Source: Lantana camara
Lineage: Eukaryota; Streptophyta; Magnoliopsida; Lamiales; Verbenaceae
Assembly: GCA_037501455.1 (NCBI GenBank)
Contig: CM074857.1
Span: forward strand, 31,144,001-31,208,000
DNA length: 64,000 nt
Direction of reading: 5' to 3'
The translations under genes were made by a program, and so were the position numbers. Positions 24,001 to 35,684 of this stretch are shown piece by piece; positions within the stretch are counted from its first letter, which is position 1; each line of letters begins with the position of its first letter. The notes beneath the pieces are model-generated. The model was given only the letters and a program-made list of their open reading frames with translations, was not told where the DNA came from and did no database searches.

Positions 24001-26500
24001 AATACCAACTAGGACAGTCACGGGTTGGAGAGTCTGTATAGATTATAGGAAGTTGAACAATGCCACTCGTAAAGATCACTTTCCACTTCCCTTTATTGAT
24101 CAGATGTTAGAGAGGCTAGCCGGACATTCTTATTACTGTTTTCTGGATGGGTATTCAGGGTATAACCAAATTGCTATAGCTCCAGAGGATCAGGAAAAAT
24201 GTACATTTACCTGCCCTTATGGTACTTTTGCGTATAGGCGTATGCCTTTTGGGTTGTGTAATGCTCCAGCTACTTTTCAACGATGCATGATGGCAATTTT
24301 CTCTGACTTTATCGAACGCACAATGGAAATCTTTATGGATGACTTTTCTGTGTTTGGTTCTTCTTTCGATTCATGCTTGCATAATCTTGCTCAAGTTTTG
24401 CAGCGATGTGAAGAAACCAACCTTGTGCTAAACTGGGAGAAGTGCCATTTCATGGTAAAGGAAGGGATAGTGTTGGGTCACAAAGTCTCAGAGAAAGGCA
24501 TTGAGGTGGATAGGGCAAAGATTGATGTGATTGCAAAATTGCCTCCACCCACCAATATCAAGGGAGTGAGAAGTTTCCTTGGTCATGCCGGGTTCTATCG
24601 CCGGTTCATCAAGGACTTTTCAAAAATTACCTTACCATTATGCAAGTTACTACAAAAAGATACTGAATTTGTGTTTAGTGATGATTGTTTACTTGCATTT
24701 GATAGGTTGAAGAAGGAGCTTACCTCAGCACCAATTATGGTTGCACCGGACTGGACTACACCGTTTGAGCTAATGTGCGATGCAAGCGAATTGGCCATTG
24801 GAGCTGTTCTTGGCCAACGAAGGGAGAAACGTTTACATGTTATCGCATATTCTAGCAAAACTTTAAATGATGCGCAATTAAATTATGCAACTACTGAGAA
24901 GGAATTATTAGCTATTGTGCATGCTTTTGACAAGTTTCGGTCTTACTTGATAGGTTCGAAGACAATCGTCTACACGGACCACGCGGCAATTAAATATCTC
25001 CTTTCGAAGAAGGATTCAAAGCCTCGTTTGATTAGATGGATTCTATTGCTCCAGGAGTTCGATCTTGAAATTCGTGACAAGAAGGGGACGGAGAACTTAG
25101 TTGCAGATCACTTGTCAAGATTAGAGGTTGAGGAAAAGGAGGATGAGTATGAGGAGGAGATTACTGAGACGTTCCCTGACGAGGAGTTGTTTGCAACCGA
25201 TGCAATAGTCCCTTGGTACGCAGATATAGTGAATCACATGGTTTGCAAAGCTCTACCACCAGGCATGAATTTCCATCAGAAACAGAGGTTCTTATCCGAA
25301 GTGAAACGTTATTATTGGGAAGAGCCATATGTATATAAGCACTGCTCAGATGGTTTAGTACGGAGATGTGTCCCGGAAGTGGAGGCTGATGAAGTGCTTG
25401 AGAGATGTCATGCAAGCTTATATGGAGGGCACTCAAGTGGTCGAAAGACAGCAGCTAAGGTATTACAATCTGGGTTTTGGTGGCCAACGCTGTTTAAGGA
25501 TTCTTACAAATTTGCCAAGGAATGTGATACTTGTCAGAGATCCGGGAACATTAGTAAGAGAGATGAGATGCCGATGAAGTACATCTTGGAAGTTGAATTG
25601 TTTGATGTTTGGGGAATTGATTTCATGGGACCTTTCCCACCATCGTTTGGGAATCAGTATATCTTGGTAGCGGTGGATTATGTGTCCAAATGGGCCGAAG
25701 CCGTGGCAACTCCGACCAATGACTCGAAGGTGGTGATTAAGTTCTTACAAAAGAACATTTTCAATAGGTTTGGAGTCCCACGGGCATTAATCAGTGATAG
25801 AGGTACGCACTTTTGCAACAAACCCTTGGAAGCTTTGCTGAAGAAATACGGGGTCCAGCATCGGGTAACTACTGCGTATCATCCCCAAGCAAGTGGGCAA
25901 GCGGAGGTCACAAATAGGGAGTTGAAGTGGATTTTGGAGAAGGTGGTAAGCCCATCTAGGAAGGATTGGTCTTCAAAGTTGGATGACGCGTTATGGGCTT
26001 ACAGGACCGCGTTCAAGACACCTATAGGAACTTCTCCATATCAGTTGGTTTATGGTAAAGCATGTCACCTCCCAGTTGAGATCGAGTATAAGTCATATTG
26101 GGCCATTAAGGCTATAAATTTTGATCTCATGAGAGCCGGAGAAAAAAGGATACTTGACCTGCAAGAGTTGGAGGAATTAAGGTTAGAAGCGTATGAAAAT
26201 GCCCGGATTTATAAGGAGAGAACGAAGAAGTGGCATGATAAGCATATTCGGGTCAAAGAGTTTGTCGAGGGTCAATTGGTATTGTTGTACAATTCTAGAT
26301 TGAAGCTTTTCCCCGGGAAACTTAAGTCAAGGTGGTCCGGTCCGTTCAGAGTAATAAAAGTCTTGGTGAATGGAGCGGTAGAGATAGGCAATGAAGGCTC
26401 ACCATCCTTTGTGGTGAATGGACAAAGACTCAAGCCATATCTTGCCGGAGATCGAATTGGCGAACGCGTCTCGTGCGTGTTAACAGCTCCAGCACCTTAG
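21056..26500 (+). CDS. Athila gag-pol polyprotein, intact, 1814 aa
   Basis: A single open frame encoding all proteins for reverse transcription and integration. Gag: core with [10 protein letters not shown] and [14 protein letters not shown] at about 90-200, then a zinc-knuckle-like C313-x2-C316-x3-H320-x4-C325 (shorter than the classical CX2CX4HX4C) and a Q/N/P-rich linker. Protease: active site DLGAS at Asp650, the Athila form of D(S/T)GA. Reverse transcriptase: about 930-1110, with FMDD at 1093-1096. RNase H: about 1236-1365, starting at CDAS (Asp1242). Integrase: HHCC zinc finger from His1452, then DD35E with Asp1522, Asp1581 and Glu1617. There is no chromodomain. The start at 21056 is favoured because the upstream frame is closed and PYDPEIERT sits near the N terminus; Met40 (21173) is an alternative. 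No stop or frameshift was seen. Confidence 0.95.
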   Translation: MLRSKGLEPLPYDPEIERTCRANRTKQRKKKKQEVNPIPMAQPINEQPTTLQDYAIPNIGLIQNNLTRPAVEANNFEIKTGFINLLQQNPFGGLPHEDPASHLSYFLDVCSTFKIHNASDDAIRVRLFPFSLRDKARTWISTLSNETLQTWADLSKAFLAKFYPPSKTMRYRDEITSFRLFDGETLYEGWERYKELQRKCPHHRVPGWQLVQIFYNGMPENMKIMVDAAAGGAFMALSEEVGMQLLNKMAANSSWTKERSNPPPPKPEAGILTTDTVAVFNAKFEALNQKLDRLAISTARNTVAQSNALQVLCEICGGPHSFDICPSTNAGAQVVVGQEQVNYVQNQKPANDPYSNTYNPGWKNHPHFSWSNNQNVQNPNPNQRPQFQPRQMGQNPPHQNQPRFAPPPQPPQEQKPGWEAALEKFINVSNDRYQKLESQVEQVLVQNKNLEVQVGQLANTINVRAQGMFPSKPEENPKEHCKAITLRSGTTYKGPAIPGETEVRKEKDTVLEPEKVVEASKEDKEVLTSEPPSKPKTPVAPNPYVPPLPFPQRFQKQRLEKQFEKFLNIFKELHINIPFAEALAQMPTYVKFLKEILSNKRKLEDYATIALTEECSAILQHKLPPKLKDPGSFSIPCTIGHMSFNKALCDLGASVSLMPLSVCRKLGLNSLKPTTVFLQLADRSVKYPTGILENVLVRVGKFYLPVDFIVLEMEEDQNMPLILGRPFLATAGALIDVKGGILTLRVGDEQVEFNLFKAMKGPVIEEQCNMVEIREQTPMSISNEDPLELCLRGRTDHIDGEDILEELAAYAKALEATPYVPFRKRFVYEELGTGKPTLQPSVKKAPQLELKPLLAHLRYAYLGESETLPVIVASDLTDSHHDALLRVLREHKRAIGWTISDIKGISPSICMHRILMEDNHKPSVEHQRRLNPNMKEVVRAEVLKLLDAGIIYPISDSKWVSPVQVVPKKGGMTVIKNEKNELIPTRTVTGWRVCIDYRKLNNATRKDHFPLPFIDQMLERLAGHSYYCFLDGYSGYNQIAIAPEDQEKCTFTCPYGTFAYRRMPFGLCNAPATFQRCMMAIFSDFIERTMEIFMDDFSVFGSSFDSCLHNLAQVLQRCEETNLVLNWEKCHFMVKEGIVLGHKVSEKGIEVDRAKIDVIAKLPPPTNIKGVRSFLGHAGFYRRFIKDFSKITLPLCKLLQKDTEFVFSDDCLLAFDRLKKELTSAPIMVAPDWTTPFELMCDASELAIGAVLGQRREKRLHVIAYSSKTLNDAQLNYATTEKELLAIVHAFDKFRSYLIGSKTIVYTDHAAIKYLLSKKDSKPRLIRWILLLQEFDLEIRDKKGTENLVADHLSRLEVEEKEDEYEEEITETFPDEELFATDAIVPWYADIVNHMVCKALPPGMNFHQKQRFLSEVKRYYWEEPYVYKHCSDGLVRRCVPEVEADEVLERCHASLYGGHSSGRKTAAKVLQSGFWWPTLFKDSYKFAKECDTCQRSGNISKRDEMPMKYILEVELFDVWGIDFMGPFPPSFGNQYILVAVDYVSKWAEAVATPTNDSKVVIKFLQKNIFNRFGVPRALISDRGTHFCNKPLEALLKKYGVQHRVTTAYHPQASGQAEVTNRELKWILEKVVSPSRKDWSSKLDDALWAYRTAFKTPIGTSPYQLVYGKACHLPVEIEYKSYWAIKAINFDLMRAGEKRILDLQELEELRLEAYENARIYKERTKKWHDKHIRVKEFVEGQLVLLYNSRLKLFPGKLKSRWSGPFRVIKVLVNGAVEIGNEGSPSFVVNGQRLKPYLAGDRIGERVSCVLTAPAP

Positions 26501-26720
26501 CCCGGAGTCATGAAGTCAAGCTAACGACTATAACTTAGAACTATTTTTCTTTCCCTTGTCGTTTTTCTCTTCTTTCGCGTTAGTTAGTTAAGCTTGTGAT
26601 TGATGATATCTTTTGTCTCGTGTTCAGGTATTTTGGTTCGAATAGAGTGGACGGATTATGAAGTGAATGGATGATTTTGAGCTAATAGGTGCGGAATTTT
26701 GAGCAAAAGTCCAAGTTTGG

Positions 26721-26924
26721 GGGAGACACGGGCGTGTCTCCCATATGTAAACATCCATGACACCCCCGTGTCTAGGTACAGTGCTGCCAGCGAGAGGAGA
26801 CACGGGCGTGTCGAGGCCCCTAAGGAAAAATCGACACCCCCGTGTCAGAGTACAGAAATTGCCAGGTAAGGGATGACACGCCCGTGTCATCCATACAGCA
26901 TAATAAACGACACGGGCGTGTCGT
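26721..26924. repeat. Second palindrome cluster, between pol and the env-like ORF
   Basis: Six copies of the same core as in the LTR. Three are perfect: 26721-26742 (10-bp arms, outer GGGA/TCCC), 26871-26892 (10-bp arms, GGAT/ATCC) and 26907-26924 (8-bp arms). The others are near 26760, 26799 and 26833. Two are followed by GTACAG, as in the LTR. After the last copy comes GGCCGAG, which also follows the LTR cluster. The cluster is not a copied LTR piece: the sequence between palindromes is different. It lies 0.8-1.0 kb upstream of the env-like start codon. Confidence 0.88.
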
Positions 26925-27117
26925 GTCTGTTCGGCCGAGATAAAACGGGGGTTCCTCACCCTTTTTCTTATTTTCACACAAAAACCTCCCCTTCTCTTCT
27001 CTCATCTCTCGTCTTCCCACATTCCCACACGGCACAAGCACCACCACCATTGTTTCTTAGGTCATAATCCGGCAAAACAACACACCCACATTACACCTTA
27101 CATCCTAAATCAATCGG

Positions 27118-27682
27118 GTAAGTCTTCTCTTCTCTTTGGTGCTTTAATTTCTTGAATTTCAATTGAGAAAAGTTAGACCCTAGTTCTATGAAGCATGCTT
27201 ATGTGTGTTTTCTTGGGATTTCTTGATTCTATTGTGAGTTTTGGCATGAGTAGAACTAGGAATTGGCATGAAATTGAAATTTTTAGGCATTAAGAGGGTG
27301 AACCCTAATCTCTTATTTAAGCATGTTGGATATAATTCTTCTGAATTCTTGCTCCTTAGTCGAGTTTTGAGCATGCTAGAGTTAGGTATTTGGATTGTAG
27401 TGGAAAATTTTGGCCCTTGCTCTTCTACATTGTTACAAATTTTGTAAACTTTGGAGAATTGTTGTGGGTGGTTATTTACACGTTTGTGGGTGAAATTGAG
27501 GCACTATGATCTTTAAACGAATTTGGTAATATAGAGGGCTAAGTCTAGGTATCGGGAGACGAAATGTCATGCTTTATTTGATGAAATCCTAGACTTCTTA
27601 TTTGTGCTTACAAGGTGTTCGATAAAATGCCCCATTGAACTTGAATTGATTTTGTTGTTGATTTGGGGGTATTTTTGTGCAG
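27118..27682 (+). other. Putative leader intron before the env-like ORF
   Basis: A strong donor GTAAGT (27118-27123), followed by the pyrimidine-rich text usual after plant leader-intron donors, and an acceptor TTTTTGTGCAG ending at 27682. Removing 565 bp joins a leader exon to GAATT then ATG at 27688. Splicing is inferred from sequence only. A gag-pol donor upstream could also feed the same acceptor. Confidence 0.5.
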
Positions 27683-27687
27683 GAATT

Positions 27688-28932
27688 ATGGGACGCAACA
27701 AGAGACCCGCCCCTCTGCAACTCACCTCTTCGTCCGGGCCAACCGGCCGCCAACCACGGGATTCCGTGAATGTCACATTGGAAGGGCTTGGGAACCCTTA
27801 CAACCGTAATACGACGCGTAATATCATGCCCACAAAGTTCCCGCATCTCGCCACACTTCGGAGATTAGGAGTCTGGGAAGAGATTGAGGTGTTGTTCAAC
27901 AATATAGGGTGGAGGACGTTCATGATGGTTCCGGCTAATACTTATCCGGAATTGACAACCGCGTTCTTCACCACCATGACTTGGGACCAAGTCAACACCA
28001 AGCTCAATTTCACATTAGATGGAGAGGATACCGAATCATTAAACCTAGATGAGATTCGGGATGCCTTAGGGTTTCCTATGTGCGAGATGACAACGTTGCC
28101 AAATTGGTCTACTGAGGACAGGGAGGCGGTGTGGCGGTCGTTCCCTCTCAAAGCTGGTGCCCCGGCCTACAACCCGCGTAATACTAAGGCCACATGGCTG
28201 GATAGCTTGGTCTGGCGAATGGTGCATAGGCTACTAGCTATGGGAATATGTGCGAGGCATGAGAGTGATGGCAATATAAACGGGTTTGAGTTGGCCATCA
28301 TGTATTTCATGAAGGAGGGGGTGCAGTTTGATGCCACAACGGAATTCATGTACAAGTTAAAGGAGGTGGCAGGTAGGGCGTCGGGAACCATAGGTCATGG
28401 AGCCTACGTGACAAAGCTTGCCAAAGAGGTAGGATGGCTAGCAGAGGAGGAAACGGAGCCTTTGTCCAACTTTCCTTATGTCGAGGAGCAGACATTCATC
28501 AAGATGGACCTATTCATCCGATGGTCTGCCGGGAGCCTAAAGGACAGGGTTTTACCCTGGTATCCGGAAAGGGAAAGGAACCGGTTTGAGCGAATGTACA
28601 GGTGGGGTGTGGCCAAATATGATGACCTCACTCTTGATCAGCAAAGGAGGCTTGCTCAGATACCGGATAGGGAGGAAGGCGGGCGAGGAGCACAGATGCC
28701 AATGGTCCAAGACGACGAGGAGGAAATCCCCGCTTACATGCGGGATTATATGGCATCCCAGAATGCGCGGATGGACAGCTTCGTAGAGCATGTGGACTCC
28801 CGGCTTGATGCCTTGCAGCTCCACATTGATGGTCAGTTCGAGAATCTCCACGCATACCTCGCCAAACAATTTGGAGGCGCCGGAGCGAGTAGCTCAAGCC
28901 AGCCGCCACATTACCCGCCACCTTTTCCTTGA
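27688..28932 (+). CDS. Athila third ORF (env-like position), 414 aa, function unknown
   Basis: Starts at MGRNKRPAP, just after a good splice acceptor; an in-frame ATG at 27604 lies in the putative intron. Visible features: a basic, proline/serine-rich N terminus, a conserved-looking central part (TYPELTTAFFTTM.., LDEIRDALGFP) of the type found in plant proteins encoded downstream of Athila pol, and a C-terminal region around 345-395 with heptad character (DSRLDALQLHIDGQ) ending in a Ser/Pro tail. No signal peptide or transmembrane segment is visible from 27688, so an envelope role is doubtful; the name reflects position only. The extra 28 residues from 27604 are hydrophobic, which could imitate a signal peptide. 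The frame is intact. Confidence 0.8.
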   Translation: MGRNKRPAPLQLTSSSGPTGRQPRDSVNVTLEGLGNPYNRNTTRNIMPTKFPHLATLRRLGVWEEIEVLFNNIGWRTFMMVPANTYPELTTAFFTTMTWDQVNTKLNFTLDGEDTESLNLDEIRDALGFPMCEMTTLPNWSTEDREAVWRSFPLKAGAPAYNPRNTKATWLDSLVWRMVHRLLAMGICARHESDGNINGFELAIMYFMKEGVQFDATTEFMYKLKEVAGRASGTIGHGAYVTKLAKEVGWLAEEETEPLSNFPYVEEQTFIKMDLFIRWSAGSLKDRVLPWYPERERNRFERMYRWGVAKYDDLTLDQQRRLAQIPDREEGGRGAQMPMVQDDEEEIPAYMRDYMASQNARMDSFVEHVDSRLDALQLHIDGQFENLHAYLAKQFGGAGASSSSQPPHYPPPFP

Positions 28933-29942
28933 TTGGTTTTCTTCTCTAAGTTTTCATTTTCTTTGCTTTGGTCTGTATAATGATATAATTCACCATTCTA
29001 ACCTAACCATTTGCACTGTGCTAACTATTCCTATGGTTATATGAGGTGTTTGACGACAGGGCTTTCTTGTTAAATGCATGTTGATTATCATTTGCTCTGC
29101 TTCGCTTATGATCCGTGTTTTAGTCGTTTAAGTGCAGGTTAGGGTTGATGAATAGCTTGTTGCCGGGTTCTTCGCAGTATTGAGGGAGTTTTCTTTTTGC
29201 CTTCTTTCCTTTTTCTTTTATGCATGGGGACATTGCATGATTTAAGTTTGGGGGAGAGGGGCAAAAAGTGTTGGAGTGTACTGTTAATATTTCGCATAGG
29301 AAGATGCGTTGGGGGATTGACTTAATTGAATTTGTGATATCTTTGAGCATGAAAAGATGATTGCTGAAAATAAGCCAAAATTTTTAATTTTTCGATGAGG
29401 TTTGATTGTTGGAACTTTACCAAAGTGAGTTAGGCTAGTTGAATGCATGAAGTTAGGTGTGAGTATTGATACTTTGGAATGGTGGGATATCCTTATTTTT
29501 GTGCACTATTGAACAAGGTCATGTACTTAGGTTAGGATGCTGAGTTAGTAATTCTTGAATAATACTGAGAAGTGGATTAGGAGGCATTTTAGCCCTATTG
29601 AAGCGAAATTTTGAATTGACGAAGAGTTAGGGAGATGACTTAGGCATTCATGTCGGAGGTAGCCTCACTTTTGAGCCGTTTGCACTAAATAACGAAATCC
29701 TATTGACCCCGCTGAGCCTAAGTGTTGTGCCATTAATTTTTGTAGCCGCATTATAAGCCACAGGCACAGCACCACAAACTTACCCTAGAGTCACACTTTG
29801 CTCACTCGTTTGAATCGATTGAAGATGCTGTTAAATTCCCGATGAGAAACCAAGAGAAGAAATAAGAGATAATCTTAAATGCTGAAAGAAAAGAAGAATT
29901 CAAAGGGAAGAAGTAAAAGAACGAGTTGTGTATATAAAAAAA

Positions 29943-30001
<59 letters not shown>

Positions 30002-30527
30002 TTTTGAGAAGAGCATTGAGAAGATTTGAAACAGAAGAAATTTTAGACTGTCTGTGACAAACTTAGACAAGTCTAAGTTTGGGGGAGTTTAATGGGGAAA
30101 GACAAAGATGGCGACCGAGGAGATTTGAATGGGTGAGCTAGGTGTGTTGAGTCACTACTATACTAAAAATTCCATAACCTTAACCCCGAGCCCACATTAC
30201 AAGCCTCGAAAGACCTTCCGATCCCTAATTCTGGGCAAATTCCATTAGTGGAGGTAGGTGCGAAGAATGTTTTCCGAAGTCTATCATTGGTACTTAGGAA
30301 GGAATCATTAGTTTGGTGTTCTAACCATTGTACATTATTTTGTTCGAATTCACACACTACACGAGGATATTTGACCTATACCATTGTGTTGATTCTTGTG
30401 CTTGATTGAAATGTGTTTGATAGGCTAGACTTGCTTGCGTGAAATTCTGAGAATTGCCCCATTGAGAGATTGATTTTGAGGCTGGGTTGATGTAATTTTC
30501 TTGATTGCTCGAGGACGAGCATTATTC
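28933..30527 (+). other. Athila 3' untranslated region
   Basis: Non-coding 1.6 kb between the third ORF and the polypurine tract. It holds a poly(A)-(TA)n microsatellite (29937-30001) and two extra copies of the polypurine phrase AAGTTTGGGGGAG (29244-29256, 30075-30087). Small ORFs here have no recognisable content. Confidence 0.8.
29937..30001. repeat. Poly(A)-(TA)n microsatellite inside Athila
   Basis: About 24 A followed by about 20 TA repeats. It is internal to the element and not a retroposon tail. Confidence 0.95.
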
Positions 30528-30542
30528 AAGTTTGGGGGAGTT
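30528..30542 (+). other. Polypurine tract
   Basis: AAGTTTGGGGGAGTT directly abuts the 3' LTR. It is the plus-strand primer for reverse transcription. The 13-nt core is also present at 26713, 29244 and 30075. Confidence 0.88.
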
Positions 30543-32073
30543 TGATGTATCAGTTTATTGCATGGATTGGTAGGGCAATTTTAGTTAAATTATAGCAGTT
30601 TTAAGAACTTATAGCGTGAATTATGCTCTTTATTAGGTACCTTTCACCTTGGAGTTGAAAAGACGGAGTAAAAGCAAAACCATGCAATAAAGGGCGAAAA
30701 ACGAGAAATTCTAGGGGACACGCCCGTGTCCCCATGGAAGAGCAAACTGAGACACGCCCGTGTCTCAGTACAGAAGTGACCCTCGGATTTCAGGAGGTGA
30801 CACGCCCGTGTCACCAGTATAGAGTAATTTGTTGCACGGCCGTGACTTGGTACAGAGAGGCCTGGAGATTTTGCACGCCCGTGTCATCAAGAAGAACAGG
30901 CCATGACACCCCCGTGTCAAGTAAGAGAAGCGCGGATACGTTTTAATATGTGACACGGGCGTGTCACAATTTTAGGCATGAGCTTCGCACGCCCGTGTCA
31001 CGGGCCGAGTTAGGAATCGTGGAGTCCTATATATACACGGTTTGAGGCGGAATTAAGGGAGCTTTTGGACGAATAGCTACCCAGAAGTTCAAGAAGACCT
31101 GAAGATAGAAGAACTTAGAAGAAATAGACTTGAAGATTCATTCCTTTCACAAGACTTTATCAATTTGGTTTTATTTACTGCTTTCCGTTTAAACTAATTC
31201 CTCAAGTTTTGGTTTTCAATTCTAGTATAGTTAAGTTCTCGTTTAGATTCGTTTTTGGATAAGTAGGTTAGAATTCAGAATTATTAATTCCGTTTTTGAT
31301 GTTTATGTTAGACATGAATATTTTGAATGCATTTATTTTGATCTTAATGAGTTTTGAGCTAATTATGGGGAACTAATCTCCTAGGGTTAGGGGGTAAGGA
31401 GTATGCATCTAAGGTGTTTGAATTAATGCTTGAGTTAAGTTGTGTGATTCTTTGTTAGGAAAACGGTATCGAGTAGGTTGGGAATGGATTGGCCATCCAT
31501 GAACATATTGTAAAATTATCCGACAATCGAGAGATTTAGGATAATTGAGATTGTTTTCCAAAACTTAGACTTTTGGGTTTGAAGAAATTTAACCCTAATT
31601 TCTACAACAAGTATTTAGAATTCTATGCCAAGCCGCTAGGTTTTGAATACACTAATCTTGCTTTATTCGATTGATTTGGTTACTAAGTGATTGTGAGAAC
31701 AACACTTGGCTTAATTAATTAGACGCCTAGCCTTCGAGAGAAGCTAGCCATAACATCGTGATTAGGTTGAAGAATCATACATCTGTACTTGAGTATTGAT
31801 TTGATCACAAAAGGGCATATGAATTACTCCCCGACCTATTTTAATTAAGTGGTTCAACCGTGTTTTTTTTATTTGTTAGTTGTTGAATTGATTACTTATT
31901 GCTTCAGTTTATTTTCGTCTTAGTAGTATAGTACAACATTGTCAATCTTATTCGGTCTCTAGATTAGAAATAGTCATAGAAGTGGTTGTTGAATTCCCTT
32001 CCCTGTGGATACGATACCTTAGGTGTTGCAATCGGATTTAGAACTTACACTTGGGTTCAAGATTTGTCTATCA
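30543..32073 (+). repeat. Athila 3' LTR, 1531 bp
   Basis: Matches 19366-20906 over its full length, including all eight palindromes (30714-31002) and the TATA box. It lacks the 9-bp AACAACGAG unit and one T of the 5' LTR. Confidence 0.97.
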
Positions 32074-32545
32074 TCTCTACGTATATTTTTGGAACCACCT
32101 ACATATATCATTAATCAAATTTATGTTACTACAACAAAAGTAAAAATTCTCATGTAAAGGATTCAGAAAATATATAAATCATCAATTTTTTATTAATTTA
32201 CTAATCTTACTAATCTAGCGAACCCCGCATCCATTCAGTAACATGCCTATAACCTCTACAGAAATATGTGCAGACCAAGACATACATCCTACGCCTATAA
32301 GGACTAGCACTGTAGTAATCTATATCACATGTCTTCGTCCCGTATGGATGCAGAAGAAAGACATTGACATATCGATAAGTGCCATGAAATGTATTACTAA
32401 AGAGTGCACGAAAAGCGAGTGATTTCTGAACCAACGGTAATCATCTTGATAGTTTTGTACTCTTCACAGGTATATTTTGGAGATGCCTTATGTAAGAACA
32501 AATCTTCTTCGCGTATACAAAACAAAGCCAACGACGTGACATAAT
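32074..32545 (-). pseudogene. STP-type transporter pseudogene, first visible exon (unit 2, part 3)
   Basis: Continuation of the unit broken by Athila. On the minus strand it reads like the STP TM2-TM3 exon: a GT.TCD/GRRHVIK-type junction, then a hydrophobic run, and upstream text ending TYEEYKTIKM-like. Several frame changes prevent a full translation. With the two LTR insertions removed, the span from 16735 to 33301 is about 2.3 kb, which gives the array unit length. Confidence 0.7.
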
Positions 32546-32579
32546 TCACAATATCGCATGAGTGCTTCTAAAGTCCATC

Positions 32580-33031
32580 TAAATTATTAGACGTCAACAA
32601 CACGTGCACTTTTCTAGTTATATGTATCATGGACGTGCACTTTTCTAATTATATAATATACGAAATGAGGGGTTGATTTAATTAAGATAATTTTAACCAA
32701 ATTTATAATCATATGTCTTTTGAAATTTGACTAAATAATGAAACGATTTTAATGATTGAATGACATTAGTTATGATAATTTTTCAAAATTAACTTTTGAC
32801 ACGTGCATTTTTCAAATTATTTTACCGTGTAGAAATTTACTGAATTTCATCAAAACTTTTGGAAAAGACAGACAAGCGCCTAACAAAATCAAGCTCATTT
32901 CATCTCTTTTTGTTTTAACTTACCTAAATTATACGAGTTCACAACACGTGTATTTTAAACATACACGTGCATTTCCTATATTATATAATTAGAAAAGTGC
33001 ACGTGTGTTGCACTTTCTATATCTAGCATGT

Positions 33032-33069
<38 letters not shown>

Positions 33070-33299
33070 CAACATTAAAAGCTAACCAGCAGCACAAACA
33101 CTTATATATCAGTAGCAAATCCACATAGCAAACCTGCCCCATCCTAGTAACTCCTTGATAGAAAAAACAAAAGTACCAACACAACAACCAAATGCCAAGA
33201 TCATTAACTGCGAATGACAAAAATTTTAATTTTCAACATACTATACAATCCATAATTGTTGGAAAGAAAAAAATTAAAAAGAGAGTAAAATTTACCTAA
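32580..33299. repeat. Array intergenic block and transporter 3' flank (copy d)
   Basis: The CACGTG block (32580-33030), a (TA)n microsatellite (33036-33068), then the 3'-flanking segment of the next unit. Same order as 16070-16736. Confidence 0.82.
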
Positions 33300-33521
33300 A
33301 ATCAACTCATGTATCTCTTCCAGAACCAGTGTCTTTGCCATGCCCTTCTAACTGTGGTTTGTTACGTTACTCTGACGGTTTTCGGAATAAATAACAACAA
33401 GACGCACATCATCGCAAAGCAAAAATGGTGTCGAAGAAGAATATTCTCTTTCTAAATAGGCAAAGTACATGCAGAAAAATTTGGTTTCCTATGAATGTGA
33501 TAAGGAACCCAACACATACAT
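33300..33521 (-). pseudogene. STP-type transporter pseudogene, C-terminal exon (unit 3)
   Basis: The clearest C terminus of the array. The minus strand reads WQRHWFWKRYMS then TGA, matching the end of plant STP sugar carriers (VW..HWFWK.Y). Upstream the frame is disrupted. The exon is cut at 33521 by an inverted LTR fragment, and the rest of this unit is missing. Confidence 0.82.
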
Positions 33522-33755
33522 TGTAGCACCCAAGACGAGAGCACCACATCCCCCGCACTATGAGATCGGTCCACATATGAAATGGAATAATTCATACATA
33601 AACTAAACTCACAGCGAACGAAAGACAATGAAAAGACAGTCCTGGCTAGGCGGAAATCTAACCCTGTACCAATCAATCAGAGTAGATAAGAGTATGCGGT
33701 GCAGAAGCAATAGTAACAATATAGCAACAAGAACAAGGATATTCCATTCAATAAC
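33522..33755 (-). mobile_element. Tekay/Del-like LTR fragment, inverted
   Basis: Reverse complement of the last 230 bp of the LTR at 47191-49852: it begins TGTAGCACCC, then GAGAGCACCACATCCCCCGC.., and continues through the CTAGGCGG segment. It is interrupted at 33755 by a copia LTR. I did not find the rest of this LTR on the far side, so a deletion or rearrangement followed. Confidence 0.8.
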
Positions 33756-35684
33756 TGTTGGAAAACAGGAATCAGAAAGCAGCGGAAATTTAAAAAATTT
33801 TCCAACAAAAGGATCTTAGACTCGCAATCGTGAATCCAAATTCGTAGAGATTAGAAACTTACTTTTCAATAATCTTTCTTGAAGCGTTTCAAGCCACCCA
33901 AGAACGCTCTTCTCGCGGCTTGATCCCCTCTCCTTGGTAAAGCTTGAATCTTCAAAACTCCTAACTTGAAGCTCTCTAGAGATAGTCCACCAACTTGACT
34001 ACAATCTAACTAGTAAGGATGCTAGTTCTCTAGTTAGTGTTTAGGCTTAACCTAGGGTTTGTTTTATCTTGGAGAAAGGACGGTGTTCAACACATGAACC
34101 AAAAGAAAATCGATCAGCCCTAAGGGGAGCTCTATATATATGAGAGGGGAGGCCGATCCTAGTCCTTATGGACTAAGGATTTGGTCCCTCTCTCTTATTA
34201 CTTGATCATCAAGTAATTTTAAACTTTGACTTTGAATTCTAATTCAAATCAACTTTTAAGAGAGCTAAAATATCCAAACCCTTTTGGATAATATTATACT
34301 TTGTTTATTAATAAATAAATAACATATTTATCTAATTAATTAATTCACAATTAATTAAATAGATTAATTTCTCCAAAATAAGACTTTCATTTTAATTCAA
34401 AATTAAACCAAAGTCTATTAAATAATTAACACATTAATTATTTAATACACAAATAAATATACACTCACATTACACACGTCTCCATATAGGACACGTGTCA
34501 CGCACGTGACGTCCCTACAAGTGTGCTTCATACGTGTGGAACCCCTTTGGCCCGATTAACTCGTTTAATCATTTTAAATCCTTAACTCATGTAACCAAGT
34601 TGTTGTGTGTGACCCTCTAGGTTCTCAATTCAATTAGCAGTGAAGCTAATTAATTAATTTACTAATTAATTAATCAGTCCACAGATCAAACGACCATAGT
34701 CTAGCAACAGGTGTTTAACCCCTAGCTGAATTGGAATGTTTCGATTCGACGGAACCTTTAAGTCATTGATTCATGTGAGATACAATCCTTCTACTTACTA
34801 TCTCTCAATCAAGATCTAGGGTAACGGAATAATCAGAACCCTAATAATCTGGTCTTAAAGCTAAGTGCATTTCATATCCATTTGATCTCAATCCAAGAAA
34901 CCCTTTTCTTGATGTCTTGATCTACTGCCTTGGACAAGGACTCCATATGGTATATGAATGACTTACATAATAAGAGATCACCTTGCAAATGCAAGTGTAG
35001 GTCCTTTCTTGATTCTCATTCACTTTCATGAATCACTTGTGCAGCCCCAACATAAGCCTTGAATTAGTTGTCTAAGGCGACACCTTTTAAAGCTTATACC
35101 TAAGACTACAAAGTTAACTCACAAAGTGACATGGAACCTCAAGTCTAAGGATCAATTAATCACATCAATGACTCGTGAGATATTTCCTAATCTGAAAGTT
35201 TCCATTTCCTGAAATAGAAACTTCCTTTCCCATTTAGGAATCTTCTCACACGGGGCACCTCAGTGAACTTACTTATAGAAGTAAGCACCCTCATGTATCA
35301 CGCACGTATCAACTATACACTTTGCACCTCCATGAAACAAGGTGGTCCTTCTTAAGGGCATGATCCCACAAGCAAGCCTTAAAGGAGTCAGGTTGACACT
35401 CCCACTGTTTATAGTACTCATCGGCTTGGAGTATTTTACTAATCATGACTTATGTGATATAGGGCTCGTTTCATGAACTATTTCACCGAAATGGTAGAGT
35501 CCTAAAGTCATCAGGATTAGGGGAGTTCTCATACATGTACAGCTAAAGTAAACACATACCAAACAAGAGCATATAAAGAAGTTTTGCCTCAATTCGTTAT
35601 TTTATTCAAAGATTGTCTGTGATTACAATAAGGAAAAGTACAAAGCGGATATATAATCGGCTTTCTAGGGCACTATTCATAACA
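33756..35684 (-). repeat. Copia element 3' LTR (minus orientation), about 1.93 kb
   Basis: On the minus strand it starts TGTTATGAATAG immediately after a purine tract and ends CCAACA (plus TGTTGGAAAACAG). The TG...CA boundaries and the position next to the RNase H end of pol define it. No matching 5' LTR was found beyond 39.6 kb, so the boundary at 33756 is inferred from the terminal dinucleotide alone. Confidence 0.7.

Larger units (their letters stand above)
19366..32073 (+). mobile_element. Complete Athila-type Ty3/gypsy retrotransposon, 12.7 kb
   Basis: Long LTRs (1541 and 1531 bp) flanked by a perfect 5-bp duplication TCTCT (19361-19365, 32074-32078), a tRNA-Asp primer site, a single 1814-residue gag-pol ORF, a third ORF of 415 residues in the env-like position, and a polypurine tract. 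The empty target is readable in sister units (for example near 45180, TTCTCTACGTATAT). LTR differences by eye are five substitutions and two small indels, so the insertion is very recent. The large size, tRNA-Asp primer, no chromodomain and a downstream third ORF all fit Athila. This is the only element in the window that looks potentially autonomous. Confidence 0.95.
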
